Shown piece after piece: positions 34,177-42,208 of a DNA stretch of 64,000 bases (position 1 is the stretch's first letter; every line of letters begins with the position of its first letter). The position numbers and the translations under genes were made by a program. The stretch comes from Kluyvera genomosp. 1 (GTDB lineage Bacteria > Pseudomonadota > Gammaproteobacteria > Enterobacterales > Enterobacteriaceae): NCBI RefSeq assembly GCF_001266615.1, contig NZ_LGHZ01000004.1, positions 124,001 through 188,000 on the forward strand, read 5' to 3'. Below the pieces are notes generated by a model. It was not told the DNA's origin. It ran no database searches and worked only from the letters and a program-made list of their open reading frames with translations.

Positions 34177-35595
34177 ATGACTTCCATCAGTAATGATCCA
34201 AAGTTAATGCCGCGTACGCTGCGTGATACCAAGCGAATGAATCAGTTCGTGTCGATTGCTGCCGCGGTGGCAGGGCTACTATTTGGTCTGGATATTGGGG
34301 TGATTGCGGGCGCATTGCCCTTTATCACTGACCACTTTGTGTTATCCAGCCGCCTGCAGGAGTGGGTGGTGAGCAGCATGATGCTTGGTGCGGCAATTGG
34401 CGCGTTGTTCAACGGCTGGCTCTCTTTCCGCCTCGGGCGTAAATACAGCCTGATGGTTGGCGCGGTGCTGTTTGTCGCCGGTTCGCTGGGCTCGGCATTT
34501 GCCGCTAATGTTGAAATGCTGCTGATCGCCAGGGTCATTCTCGGCGTCGCGGTAGGGATTGCTTCGTATACCGCGCCGTTGTATCTGTCGGAGATGGCGA
34601 GTGAAAACGTTCGCGGCAAAATGATCAGTATGTATCAGCTGATGGTCACGCTGGGGATTGTGATGGCGTTTCTCTCCGATACCGCATTTAGCTATAGCGG
34701 CAACTGGCGCGCCATGCTGGGGGTGCTGGCGCTTCCGGCGGTTCTGCTGATGATTTTGGTGATTTTCCTCCCTAACAGCCCGCGCTGGCTGGCGGAAAAA
34801 GGTCGTCACATTGAGGCTGAAGAAGTGCTGCGTATGCTGCGTGATACGTCAGAAAAAGCGCGCGATGAGCTAAATGAAATTCGAGAAAGCCTCAAACTCA
34901 AGCAAGGCGGCTGGGCGCTGTTCAAAGTTAACCGCAACGTACGCCGGGCGGTGTTCCTCGGGATGTTACTGCAGGCGATGCAGCAATTTACCGGGATGAA
35001 TATCATCATGTATTACGCTCCGCGTATTTTTAAGATGGCCGGTTTTACCACCACTGAACAGCAGATGATCGCCACGTTGGTGGTGGGTCTCACCTTTATG
35101 TTCGCCACCTTTATCGCCGTGTTTACCGTCGATAAAGCGGGGCGTAAACCGGCGCTGAAAATTGGTTTCACTATTATGGCGTTGGGGACGCTGGTGCTCG
35201 GTTACTGCCTGATGCAGTTTGATAACGGTACCGCCTCCAGCGGCCTGTCCTGGCTGTCGGTAGGCATGACCATGATGTGCATCGCTGGCTATGCCATGAG
35301 CGCCGCGCCGGTGGTGTGGATCCTGTGCTCAGAGATTCAGCCGCTGAAATGCCGTGATTTTGGCATCACCTGTTCGACAACCACTAACTGGGTGTCGAAT
35401 ATGATTATCGGTGCGACTTTCCTGACGTTGCTGGACTCTATCGGCGCTGCGGGAACGTTCTGGCTATACACCGCGCTGAACGTGGCGTTTATTGGCGTCA
35501 CTTTCTGGCTGATTCCTGAAACCAAAGGGGTCACGCTGGAACATATTGAGCGTAAGCTGATGAAAGGGGAGAAGTTAAGAAACATCGGTGTGTAA
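34177..35595 (+). CDS. araE: Arabinose:proton symporter
   Basis: This 472-residue sugar porter of the major facilitator superfamily has 12 helices. It has the family motifs [49 protein letters not shown] and [12 protein letters not shown]. It matches E. coli AraE over its full length, and imports L-arabinose with a proton. It is beside kduD as in E. coli. Arabinose is a side-chain sugar of pectin, so its place by the pectin block is metabolically sensible. Confidence 0.96.
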   Translation: MTSISNDPKLMPRTLRDTKRMNQFVSIAAAVAGLLFGLDIGVIAGALPFITDHFVLSSRLQEWVVSSMMLGAAIGALFNGWLSFRLGRKYSLMVGAVLFVAGSLGSAFAANVEMLLIARVILGVAVGIASYTAPLYLSEMASENVRGKMISMYQLMVTLGIVMAFLSDTAFSYSGNWRAMLGVLALPAVLLMILVIFLPNSPRWLAEKGRHIEAEEVLRMLRDTSEKARDELNEIRESLKLKQGGWALFKVNRNVRRAVFLGMLLQAMQQFTGMNIIMYYAPRIFKMAGFTTTEQQMIATLVVGLTFMFATFIAVFTVDKAGRKPALKIGFTIMALGTLVLGYCLMQFDNGTASSGLSWLSVGMTMMCIAGYAMSAAPVVWILCSEIQPLKCRDFGITCSTTTNWVSNMIIGATFLTLLDSIGAAGTFWLYTALNVAFIGVTFWLIPETKGVTLEHIERKLMKGEKLRNIGV

Positions 35596-35601
35596 TTCAG
35601 T

Positions 35602-35624
35602 TCCCTCACCCCAAAGGGGTGAGG
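35602..35624. terminator. Strong hairpin between araE and ogl copy 2
   Basis: The 10-bp stem CCCTCACCCC/GGGGTGAGGG with an AAA loop lies between convergent genes. No T-tract on either strand. Confidence 0.6.
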
Positions 35625-35642
35625 GGAGCAAACCGCACGAAT

Positions 35643-36770
35643 TTAAACCTGCGCCATATACAGCGCCGGCATCCCTTCCACGTCTGAGGTATACAGCACC
35701 CACTGCCCATCCGGTGAAAATGATGGATGCGGATGGGTTACCTGGCGGTCACCGTCGAGCACTTTCCAACTGCTGTTGTGCTGGCAAATCGCTTTCTTCT
35801 CGCCGGAGTGCAGGTCAAAGACCCAGATAAATGGATCGTTAAGGCTGATATCGCCGGTATTGTGCGGGGCTCCATCGCCGACGACCAGGGAACCGTCGTG
35901 GTTGCTCATCAGGTGAGAGCAGGGCGGTATCGCCATCAACTGGCGATTTTCCAGCGTTAATGGGTCGGCGCTGTAGAGATAACGGTGCGGGCTGTTTTCC
36001 TTATGAGCAACATAGTAGAGTGCTGAACCGTCCGGCACCCAGAACTCGTGGGTAAAGCTTTCCCCTGTCTGGTGTTGGCGTACGCAGCGCAGGTTACTGC
36101 CGTCGGCGTTGATTAGCCACATGCGTGCATCAATCGCATCGCGCGGTCCTTCGTGGCAAAACGCCACGGTGTTGTCATCGAATGGACGATAAATCGGGTG
36201 CCCGAGCCAGCCATTTTCCTGCAAAATGGTCCGCTGCTCGCCGGTTTTCAGATCAATATTGATTAAGCGGCATTCCGGTTTGGTGAAGTAAAAGGCGCGG
36301 AATTTCGACCAATCTGTCAGCGGCTGCCAGTCGCTTTTTTTAATTTCGATGCCGACCAGCTGCGTACAGTCAGAATTGGCGACCCATGTTCCATAGGCCA
36401 CCCATTCATCGTCCACTTCATATACCACGTACTCTTCCAGCGTCGATAGGTCAACGCGTCTGAGCTGGCGGGTGTCTTTGACGTACCACAGCGACTGGTC
36501 GTCATCGGAGAGGAAACCGCCGAAGGTATTGTCTCCGGGGCCATCGGTCAGTTGGGTTGCCTGTTGGGCGGCAATATCCAGTAAATAGTAGTTCCAGTGC
36601 CCCTCAAACGCGCCGCCAAAAATCAGCTTGCCGCCGTCGCGGGTGAAGCATTTTTGGTAGAAGTAGTTACGGTGGCAAATAATGTGCGGTGGCGTCATCC
36701 GGATCACCTCATGACCGGTTTCGCTGTCTTTCTGCTGGCGGAAATTCAGCGGGATGATTTTGCCTTTCAT
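35643..36770 (-). CDS. Oligogalacturonate lyase (PL22), copy 2
   Basis: This 375-residue protein is clearly paralogous to the Ogl at 30484. Shared stretches are CHRNYFYQKCF, EGHWNYYLLDIA, GDNTFGGFLSDDDQSLWYVKD, GHPIYRPFDDNTVAFCHEGP and RQVTHPHPSFSPDG. The metal-binding histidines are kept, so it should be active. It follows togB by 69 bp on the same strand, with a terminator-like hairpin between, and is probably the last gene of the tog operon. Divergence between the two copies suggests a different preferred substrate, such as a modified or shorter oligomer, but this is inference. Confidence 0.92.
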   Translation of the reverse strand: MKGKIIPLNFRQQKDSETGHEVIRMTPPHIICHRNYFYQKCFTRDGGKLIFGGAFEGHWNYYLLDIAAQQATQLTDGPGDNTFGGFLSDDDQSLWYVKDTRQLRRVDLSTLEEYVVYEVDDEWVAYGTWVANSDCTQLVGIEIKKSDWQPLTDWSKFRAFYFTKPECRLINIDLKTGEQRTILQENGWLGHPIYRPFDDNTVAFCHEGPRDAIDARMWLINADGSNLRCVRQHQTGESFTHEFWVPDGSALYYVAHKENSPHRYLYSADPLTLENRQLMAIPPCSHLMSNHDGSLVVGDGAPHNTGDISLNDPFIWVFDLHSGEKKAICQHNSSWKVLDGDRQVTHPHPSFSPDGQWVLYTSDVEGMPALYMAQV

Positions 36771-36786
36771 GTGCTTTCTCCTTAAA

Positions 36787-36822
36787 TAAAAAAATACCCC
36801 GCAGCCGGAAGCTGCAGGGTAT
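36787..36822 (-). terminator. Terminator-like hairpin between togB and ogl copy 2
   Basis: On the minus strand ATACCC-T-GCAGC pairs with GCTGC-G-GGGTAT and is followed by TTTTTT. It would partly end transcription after togB and lower ogl-2 output, unless ogl-2 has its own promoter. Confidence 0.75.
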
Positions 36823-36839
36823 TAACGCATTGATAGCAA

Positions 36840-38126
36840 TCAGCGCATTGCGCGTCTCAGGATTCGTTCACCCTGACGCTGGAAGTCAGCGGCCGCTTCT
36901 TCTACGGTTTTCTGACCGTAGTCGATGTACTGCAGAGTGGTACCGAACTGGGCAACGATCTGCGGATCGTCAAAGTACGGAGAGACGCTCAGCTTCGCTG
37001 GCAGAGACTGCGCCAAACGCAGGCCAGAAACGGATGGGTCGTCTTCTTTCAGGATGCCGTCTTCGGTCAGGTATTTCACCGCGACTTTGCTCAGCGGCAC
37101 GCCGCGCTCAAGGCCTAACGTATCCACGCCTTCTTTGCTGTTCAGCAGGAAGTTAATGACCTTCGCTGCGGCTTCAGGATTTTTGGTGGATTTGCCGATA
37201 GAGAGCATCTGCGCTGGCTTGAAGAACAGGCCCGCATCGGTTGCACCTGGCAGCATTGGGTAGCTACCCAGTTCCAGTTTGGCCGGTGGCTTCAGGTTGT
37301 CGGAGTACTTGTTAATGGTGGAGTTCCACATATAAGTACCGCCCCATTCGCCCTGGATCCACGGCTTCATTTCATACATGTTGCTCTTACCAAATGACGC
37401 ATAGTATTTGGTATCCGGCATCACGTGGCTGTCGACCAGCTTTTTGTACATCTGGAAGAATTCAACCCACTGCTCTTTGCTGTAGGAGAATTTTTTAGCC
37501 TGCGCATCGATAGCTGGGATGTTGTACTTTTGCGTCATATAGGAGTTCAGCAGCGCCAGCGTATCCTGGTGCTCCAGAACTACCGGGTAGTACTGTTTGC
37601 CCAGTTTGCTTTCGAAGGTTTTACCCGCCGCCATCAACTCATCCCAGGTTTTCGGGTAAGCAACGCCCGCTTGTTTCCAGGTTTCGTCGTTGAAGTAGAA
37701 CACACGCGCGGTCACGGAGATTGGGATCCCGTTCAGCTTGCCGTCGACCGTGGTGGACTGCAGTTCTTTGGCATCGAACTGGCTTAAGTCGATGACGTCT
37801 TTCATTTTGTTCAGATCGTAAAAACCATCGCCGGTTTTGGAGAAGATCGGCAGCCAGTTCCAGTTAGTCTGCATCACGTCAGGCTCTGTGCCGCCTGCAA
37901 TCTGGGTGGTCAGACGGGACAGGTGGCCATCCCAACCGGTGTACTCTGCTTTGACGTTAATATCCGGGTTCTGCTTATGGAACTCTTCCAGCGCCTTCAA
38001 CGTCACCTGGTGGCGACCGTTACCGCCCCACCAGGACATGCGAAGGTCGACATCCTTTGCCATCGATGGGAGGGCCGTGAGGCCCAGGGTGGCGGAGATT
38101 GCTGCGCTTAAAAGCACTTTTTTCAT
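36840..38126 (-). CDS. togB: Oligogalacturonide ABC transporter, binding protein
   Basis: This 428-residue protein has a signal peptide (MKKVLLSAAISATLGLTALP, then SMAKDVDLRMSW). It shows the CUT1-type sugar-binding-protein pattern (WWGGNGRHQVTLKALEEFHK, SRLTTQIAGGTEPDVMQTNW, IQGEWGGTYMWN). Its place after togA, togN and togM and near ogl and kdgF identifies it as TogB. It captures oligogalacturonides in the periplasm. Confidence 0.93.
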   Translation of the reverse strand: MKKVLLSAAISATLGLTALPSMAKDVDLRMSWWGGNGRHQVTLKALEEFHKQNPDINVKAEYTGWDGHLSRLTTQIAGGTEPDVMQTNWNWLPIFSKTGDGFYDLNKMKDVIDLSQFDAKELQSTTVDGKLNGIPISVTARVFYFNDETWKQAGVAYPKTWDELMAAGKTFESKLGKQYYPVVLEHQDTLALLNSYMTQKYNIPAIDAQAKKFSYSKEQWVEFFQMYKKLVDSHVMPDTKYYASFGKSNMYEMKPWIQGEWGGTYMWNSTINKYSDNLKPPAKLELGSYPMLPGATDAGLFFKPAQMLSIGKSTKNPEAAAKVINFLLNSKEGVDTLGLERGVPLSKVAVKYLTEDGILKEDDPSVSGLRLAQSLPAKLSVSPYFDDPQIVAQFGTTLQYIDYGQKTVEEAAADFQRQGERILRRAMR

Positions 38127-38140
38127 TTTAATACTCCAGA

Positions 38141-39268
38141 TTAGAGAGAGAGGTTCTGTTCAGTTTTAGCGTCAAAGATATGACATTTATCCATGTCAAA
38201 CTTAAAGTACACCTTACGATGAAGCCCCTTATCAATCATTGGCTTAGCCTCATCTGAAGGGATGCGTGCCGTCAGTTCGTAGTTGGCAACTTTCAGGTAA
38301 ACGAAGAACTCGTGGCCCATGTTTTCCACACGCACCATTTCACCGCTGCAGCCACCTTCCGCGAACGGTTCGTCGGAGAGCGCGACGAATTCCGGGCGAA
38401 TACCGTAGAACACTTCTTCATTTTCATGACCGGTCAGTTTCTGCTGCAGGCTGTCGCACAGCGGCATGAACTCATCACCGATAGTCAGGTTCAGACGGCC
38501 TTCTTTATTCACCAGCTTGCTGGAGCGAATATTCATTTCCGGCGCGCCGATAAAACCGGCCACGAACATATTTTTAGGCTTGTGGTACAGGTTGTCCGGG
38601 GTATCAACCTGCATGATATGGCCCAGCTTCATGACGCAGATACGGTCGCCCATGGTCATCGCTTCGGTCTGATCGTGGGTGACGTAGACGGTGGTCGCTG
38701 GTTTGCCGGATTTCTTCAACTGCTTGTGCAGGTCGGAGATACGGATACGCATGGAAGCACGCAGCTTGGCATCCAGGTTCGACAGCGGTTCATCGAACAG
38801 GAATACGTCTGGCTTTTTCACAATCGCACGGCCTACAGCCACACGCTGCGCCTGGCCACCGGAAAGCTGGCGCGGCAGGCGTTCCAGCAGTTCTTCCAGC
38901 TCGAGGATTTTGGCCGCTTCGTTAACCTGAGCGTCAATCTGCGCTTTCGGCATTTTGCTCAGCTTCAGACCGAACGCGAGGTTCTCACGCACGGTCATGT
39001 GTGGGTACAGCGCATAGTTCTGGAACACCATCGCAATCCCACGCTCTTTTGGCGCAAGGTTGTTGACGATCTTCTCGCCGATGCGAACTTCACCGCCGCT
39101 GATGGTTTCCAGACCAGCCAGCATACGCAGGGTTGTAGACTTGGCGCAGCCGGATGGACCGACAATCACCATAAATTCCCCTTCTGCAATTTTCAGGTCG
39201 ATACCATGTACCGCTTTGAAGCCGTTGGAGTACACTTTTTCCAGTTTGTTGAAAATAACTTCAGCCAT
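38141..39268 (-). CDS. togA: Oligogalacturonide ABC transporter, ATPase
   Basis: This 375-residue ATPase is of the MalK/UgpC type. It has Walker [10 protein letters not shown] (residues about 37-45; Ala where Gly is usual before Lys), signature LSGGQAQR, Walker [14 protein letters not shown] and the H-loop [15 protein letters not shown]-terminal TOBE domain lies beyond about residue 240. It pairs with TogM and TogN. It begins 12 bp after togN. Confidence 0.93.
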   Translation of the reverse strand: MAEVIFNKLEKVYSNGFKAVHGIDLKIAEGEFMVIVGPSGCAKSTTLRMLAGLETISGGEVRIGEKIVNNLAPKERGIAMVFQNYALYPHMTVRENLAFGLKLSKMPKAQIDAQVNEAAKILELEELLERLPRQLSGGQAQRVAVGRAIVKKPDVFLFDEPLSNLDAKLRASMRIRISDLHKQLKKSGKPATTVYVTHDQTEAMTMGDRICVMKLGHIMQVDTPDNLYHKPKNMFVAGFIGAPEMNIRSSKLVNKEGRLNLTIGDEFMPLCDSLQQKLTGHENEEVFYGIRPEFVALSDEPFAEGGCSGEMVRVENMGHEFFVYLKVANYELTARIPSDEAKPMIDKGLHRKVYFKFDMDKCHIFDAKTEQNLSL

Positions 39269-39280
39269 GATATATCCCTC

Positions 39281-40183
39281 TTAACCTTTAATTCCGCTGC
39301 TGGTAACGCCCTGTACGAAGTAGCGCTGCGCCAGGAAGAACACAATGATGGATGGCAGAATGGAGATGCTCGCCATTGCCAGAATTTCGTTCCACGGCGC
39401 CCCTTCGGTGACGTCGATGGACATTTTAAGTGCCAGTGCAATCGGGTACTTATCAACGCTGTAGACGTAGATCAGCGGGCCGATAAAGTCGTTCATGGAC
39501 CACATGAACTGGAACAGGGCGACGGAGATAATCGCCGGCTTCAGAATCGGCACCACCACGTACCACAGCACCTGGATGGAGTTACAGCCGTCAATCTGCG
39601 CCGCTTCTTCCATGTCACGCGGGACGCCGCGCAGGAACTGAATCAGCATGAAGACGAAGAACCCTTGTGTCGCAAATGCCAGCGGCAGATACAGTGGCAT
39701 GTAGCTGTTCAGCATGCCCATTTCACGGAACATCAGGTACTGAGGAATCAGCAGCACGGTGCTTGGCAGCAGCATGGTGGTGATGAGCGTCGCGAACCAG
39801 AATTTCTTCCATGGAATCTCGAAGCGGGCAAAGCCGTATGCCACGATGGTGGAAGAGATAATGGTCAGGATCACTTTCGGAATCACATACTTAAAGGTAT
39901 TAAGCATGTAGTGGCCGAAGGTGTACTCGGTACCGGTTTTCCAGCCGTTGATGAAACCATCCCAGGTTGCATGTGCGGGCCACAGGCTCAGCGTGGTGAA
40001 GATCTCGTAGTTCGGTTTGAACGATGCCGAGAACATCCACGCCAGCGGGTAAAGCATTAACAGTCCGACAAACAGCAGGATGACATAGCGAATCCAGGCG
40101 TTAATCTTTTCACGTCTAAGGGTACGGGCAACCTCACGTTCAGCGATGCTTCTTGCTTCTGAGATTTGTTGGATATCAGCCAT
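39281..40183 (-). CDS. togN: Oligogalacturonide ABC transporter, permease
   Basis: This 300-residue CUT1 permease has six membrane helices and the EAA motif EEAAQIDGCNSIQVLWYVVVP (near residue 200, quoted as seen). AAGGGAGG precedes the ATG at 40183, which overlaps togM by 8 bp. The longer open frame upstream is therefore rejected. It pairs with TogM as the inner-membrane channel. Confidence 0.92.
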   Translation of the reverse strand: MADIQQISEARSIAEREVARTLRREKINAWIRYVILLFVGLLMLYPLAWMFSASFKPNYEIFTTLSLWPAHATWDGFINGWKTGTEYTFGHYMLNTFKYVIPKVILTIISSTIVAYGFARFEIPWKKFWFATLITTMLLPSTVLLIPQYLMFREMGMLNSYMPLYLPLAFATQGFFVFMLIQFLRGVPRDMEEAAQIDGCNSIQVLWYVVVPILKPAIISVALFQFMWSMNDFIGPLIYVYSVDKYPIALALKMSIDVTEGAPWNEILAMASISILPSIIVFFLAQRYFVQGVTSSGIKG

Positions 40184-41066
40184 TTTTGCCTCCCTTATCG
40201 GCGGAGTAGAACACCCAGTATTTTGAAGACTTAAAGGCGATGCCGGCAAAGACCGCAACGACCAGGAACAGAACCCACGCTAGCGCTGCGCCGTAACCCA
40301 TATCGAAGTACTTGAACGCCGTGTCATAGATGTACAGCGAGAACAGGTAAGTTGAGTAGGTTGGGCCGCCGCCGGTAATGACGTATGGTCCGGTAAACTC
40401 CTGGAATGCCTGAGTGGTCTGCATGATGAAGTTGAAGAAGATAACCGGCGTAATCAGCGGCACGGTCACTTTCATAAACATCTGCCATTTGGAGGCGCCA
40501 TCAATCATGGCCGCTTCGTACTGAGACTGTGGTACGTTTTGCAGCGCGGCAAGGAAGATAACCATCGCGGAACCGAACTGCCAAACGCGCAGCAGGGTCA
40601 CGGACATCAGCGCCAATGACGGTTCGCCCAGCCAGTTAACTGGGTCAAAGCCTAATACGCCGATGAAGCTGTTGAGCAGGCCGTCGATAGCAAACAGCGC
40701 ACGCCAAAGCACCGCGATAGCAACGGAGCTACCGAGGATTGACGGGATATAGTAAGCAGTACGGAAGAAGCCGATACCGCGTAATTTAAAGTTCAGAACA
40801 AACGCAATCCCTAAAGCGAATGCCAGCTTTAATGGGATGGTCAAAAATACGTAGGCGAACGTTACACCCATGGATTTCCAGAAGAGAGAATCTTCTGTCA
40901 GCATGTAGCGATAGTTTTCAATGCCGTTAAACACCGGCGGACTCATCAAGTCATACTCAGTAAAACTGAGGAAGAAAGATGACACGAACGGGAAGGCCGT
41001 AAAGATTATCAGCCCGATTATATAGGGCGAAATCCAGGCCAATCCCAGCATTCTGTTTTCATTCAT
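40176..41066 (-). CDS. togM: Oligogalacturonide ABC transporter, permease
   Basis: This 296-residue CUT1 permease has an N-terminal WISPYIIGLIIFTAFPFVSS, six membrane helices and the EAA loop EAAMIDGASKWQMFMKVTVP. It is first in the operon togM-togN-togA-togB. Two KdgR-like boxes lie upstream. Confidence 0.93.
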   Translation of the reverse strand: MNENRMLGLAWISPYIIGLIIFTAFPFVSSFFLSFTEYDLMSPPVFNGIENYRYMLTEDSLFWKSMGVTFAYVFLTIPLKLAFALGIAFVLNFKLRGIGFFRTAYYIPSILGSSVAIAVLWRALFAIDGLLNSFIGVLGFDPVNWLGEPSLALMSVTLLRVWQFGSAMVIFLAALQNVPQSQYEAAMIDGASKWQMFMKVTVPLITPVIFFNFIMQTTQAFQEFTGPYVITGGGPTYSTYLFSLYIYDTAFKYFDMGYGAALAWVLFLVVAVFAGIAFKSSKYWVFYSADKGGKNG

Positions 41067-41510
41067 ACATACCTACCTGGCAAACAAGTGTGTCAAATGG
41101 ATTGGGTGTTAGTGACATTCCCCGCGCCTGCTGGCGCCAGGAGTGTTAAAGCGTTAGCTTGGTGTCAGTCATGAAGCCTTCCCTGTAAGTAGATGTAATA
41201 TAAAAAATTTAAACGCGGTCCTTTCGTCGGTGTTGTTGCGTTTTAAAATCTCATGCTTGGCTACAATCATTTTATAAAACACCGTTTTAAATTTATTTTA
41301 TTGCGATTTGTTTCTACGTCATTCGATTAATCATGAAAGTGTGATCAAAGTCGAAACGATGTTTCATTATAGTGACGGCGATGGCGTTTTTACCCATCTG
41401 GCGGCGGTTTGCAGGGTGTCTGGTATGGAAGTTGACGGCGATAAACTTTTATAAATTGCGATATAATTAATTATTTAAATGATTAACTAACTAATCTTTA
41501 TGGAGAGGTA
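41067..41510 (-). promoter_or_regulatory. togM upstream region with two KdgR-like boxes
   Basis: On the minus strand a good KdgR box AATGAAACATCGTTTCGA is at 41351-41368. A second, looser one (ATTTAAAACGGTGTTTTAT) is at 41274-41292. TGTGATCAAAGTCGAAA (41340-41356, plus strand) overlaps the first and resembles a CRP half-site. No gene is seen in these roughly 440 bases. Confidence 0.7.
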
Positions 41511-41517
41511 AGAATAT

Positions 41518-41545
41518 AAAGCCTCAGCTAAAAAGATGAGGCTTT
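41518..41545 (-). terminator. Hairpin terminator after the muramidase gene
   Basis: Arms AAAGCCTCA and TGAGGCTTT with a 10-nt loop lie 30 bp past the muramidase stop. An AT-rich tract follows on the minus strand. It marks the 3' end of the three-gene cassette. Confidence 0.75.
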
Positions 41546-41575
41546 GGTCACAATAAAAAGCTTATTTCGAAAACA

Positions 41576-42196
41576 TCACGAATGGGCGTGCTGACACGAA
41601 CGATAAGCGATTTCTAGTTTTTTATCATATTGGTTACGAACATATTCTGGCCCGTTGTAGCGCCTGGCAAAAGCAGTCCAATCTTTGTTTTGCAAATAGA
41701 CCTGTAGGTTATTGGTGATCAGGAATTTGCAAAAGGCCTCCAGTTGTTTACTACAGCTTTGCTGCTGTGCGGCGACGAAATCGGTGACTGAATGAAAACC
41801 GCAGAGGGCATAGTTAAATCCCATAATTTGAAATGCTCCCCACGATGTCGAGCAATATGCGGCCTCGTGATGAATACTCTGAGCCATGGCTAGCCGTTCA
41901 TACTCTTTCTCTCCCCCCTGGTAGAACTGGTTTGTCCATCTCTGATAGAGAATAGAAGGGAAGTCAGAGGCCAGACGCTCCGGTTGATAATGACGTTTTG
42001 CTAGCTCACGCCAGAAAATATGCCCTTCAAACAGAATTTTTGGCCTCCCGGAGGGAAGGAAACCATTTCCTGACGCTTCAACGGTACACACGGCCTGGAG
42101 CGTGCAGGGTTCGATATTCATCTGTGCCGCGGCGGCAACGATATCCAGCCAGTTCAAAGTCTGGAGTGCTAGTGGAGCACTGTCTTCCATGTGCAT
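41576..42196 (-). CDS. N-acetylmuramidase (DUF3380 family)
   Basis: This 206-residue protein is a single muramidase domain. The motif TVEASGNGFLPSGRPKILFE (catalytic Glu40) is followed by STSWGAFQIMGFNYALCGF and WTAFARRYNGPEY, all typical of DUF3380 N-acetylmuramidases found in phage endolysins and bacterial effectors. It should cut the MurNAc-GlcNAc bond of peptidoglycan. No signal peptide is seen. GGGAGA precedes the ATG, 12 bp after the stop of the Ser-rich protein gene, so it is co-transcribed as the last of three genes. Confidence 0.88.
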   Translation of the reverse strand: MHMEDSAPLALQTLNWLDIVAAAAQMNIEPCTLQAVCTVEASGNGFLPSGRPKILFEGHIFWRELAKRHYQPERLASDFPSILYQRWTNQFYQGGEKEYERLAMAQSIHHEAAYCSTSWGAFQIMGFNYALCGFHSVTDFVAAQQQSCSKQLEAFCKFLITNNLQVYLQNKDWTAFARRYNGPEYVRNQYDKKLEIAYRSCQHAHS

Positions 42197-42208
42197 ATCA
42201 ATCTCCCA

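Noticed and set aside
36787-36822. Hairpin between togB and ogl copy 2 as a REP element
   Set aside because: The sequence does not match REP or BIME patterns, and it has a normal T-tract on the minus strand, so it is a terminator.
38312-40060. 582-codon open frame on the plus strand opposite togA and togN
   Set aside because: It is antisense to two well-supported ABC genes, is extremely rich in His, Gln, Arg and Asn, and has no ribosome binding site. It is a shadow of their codon bias.
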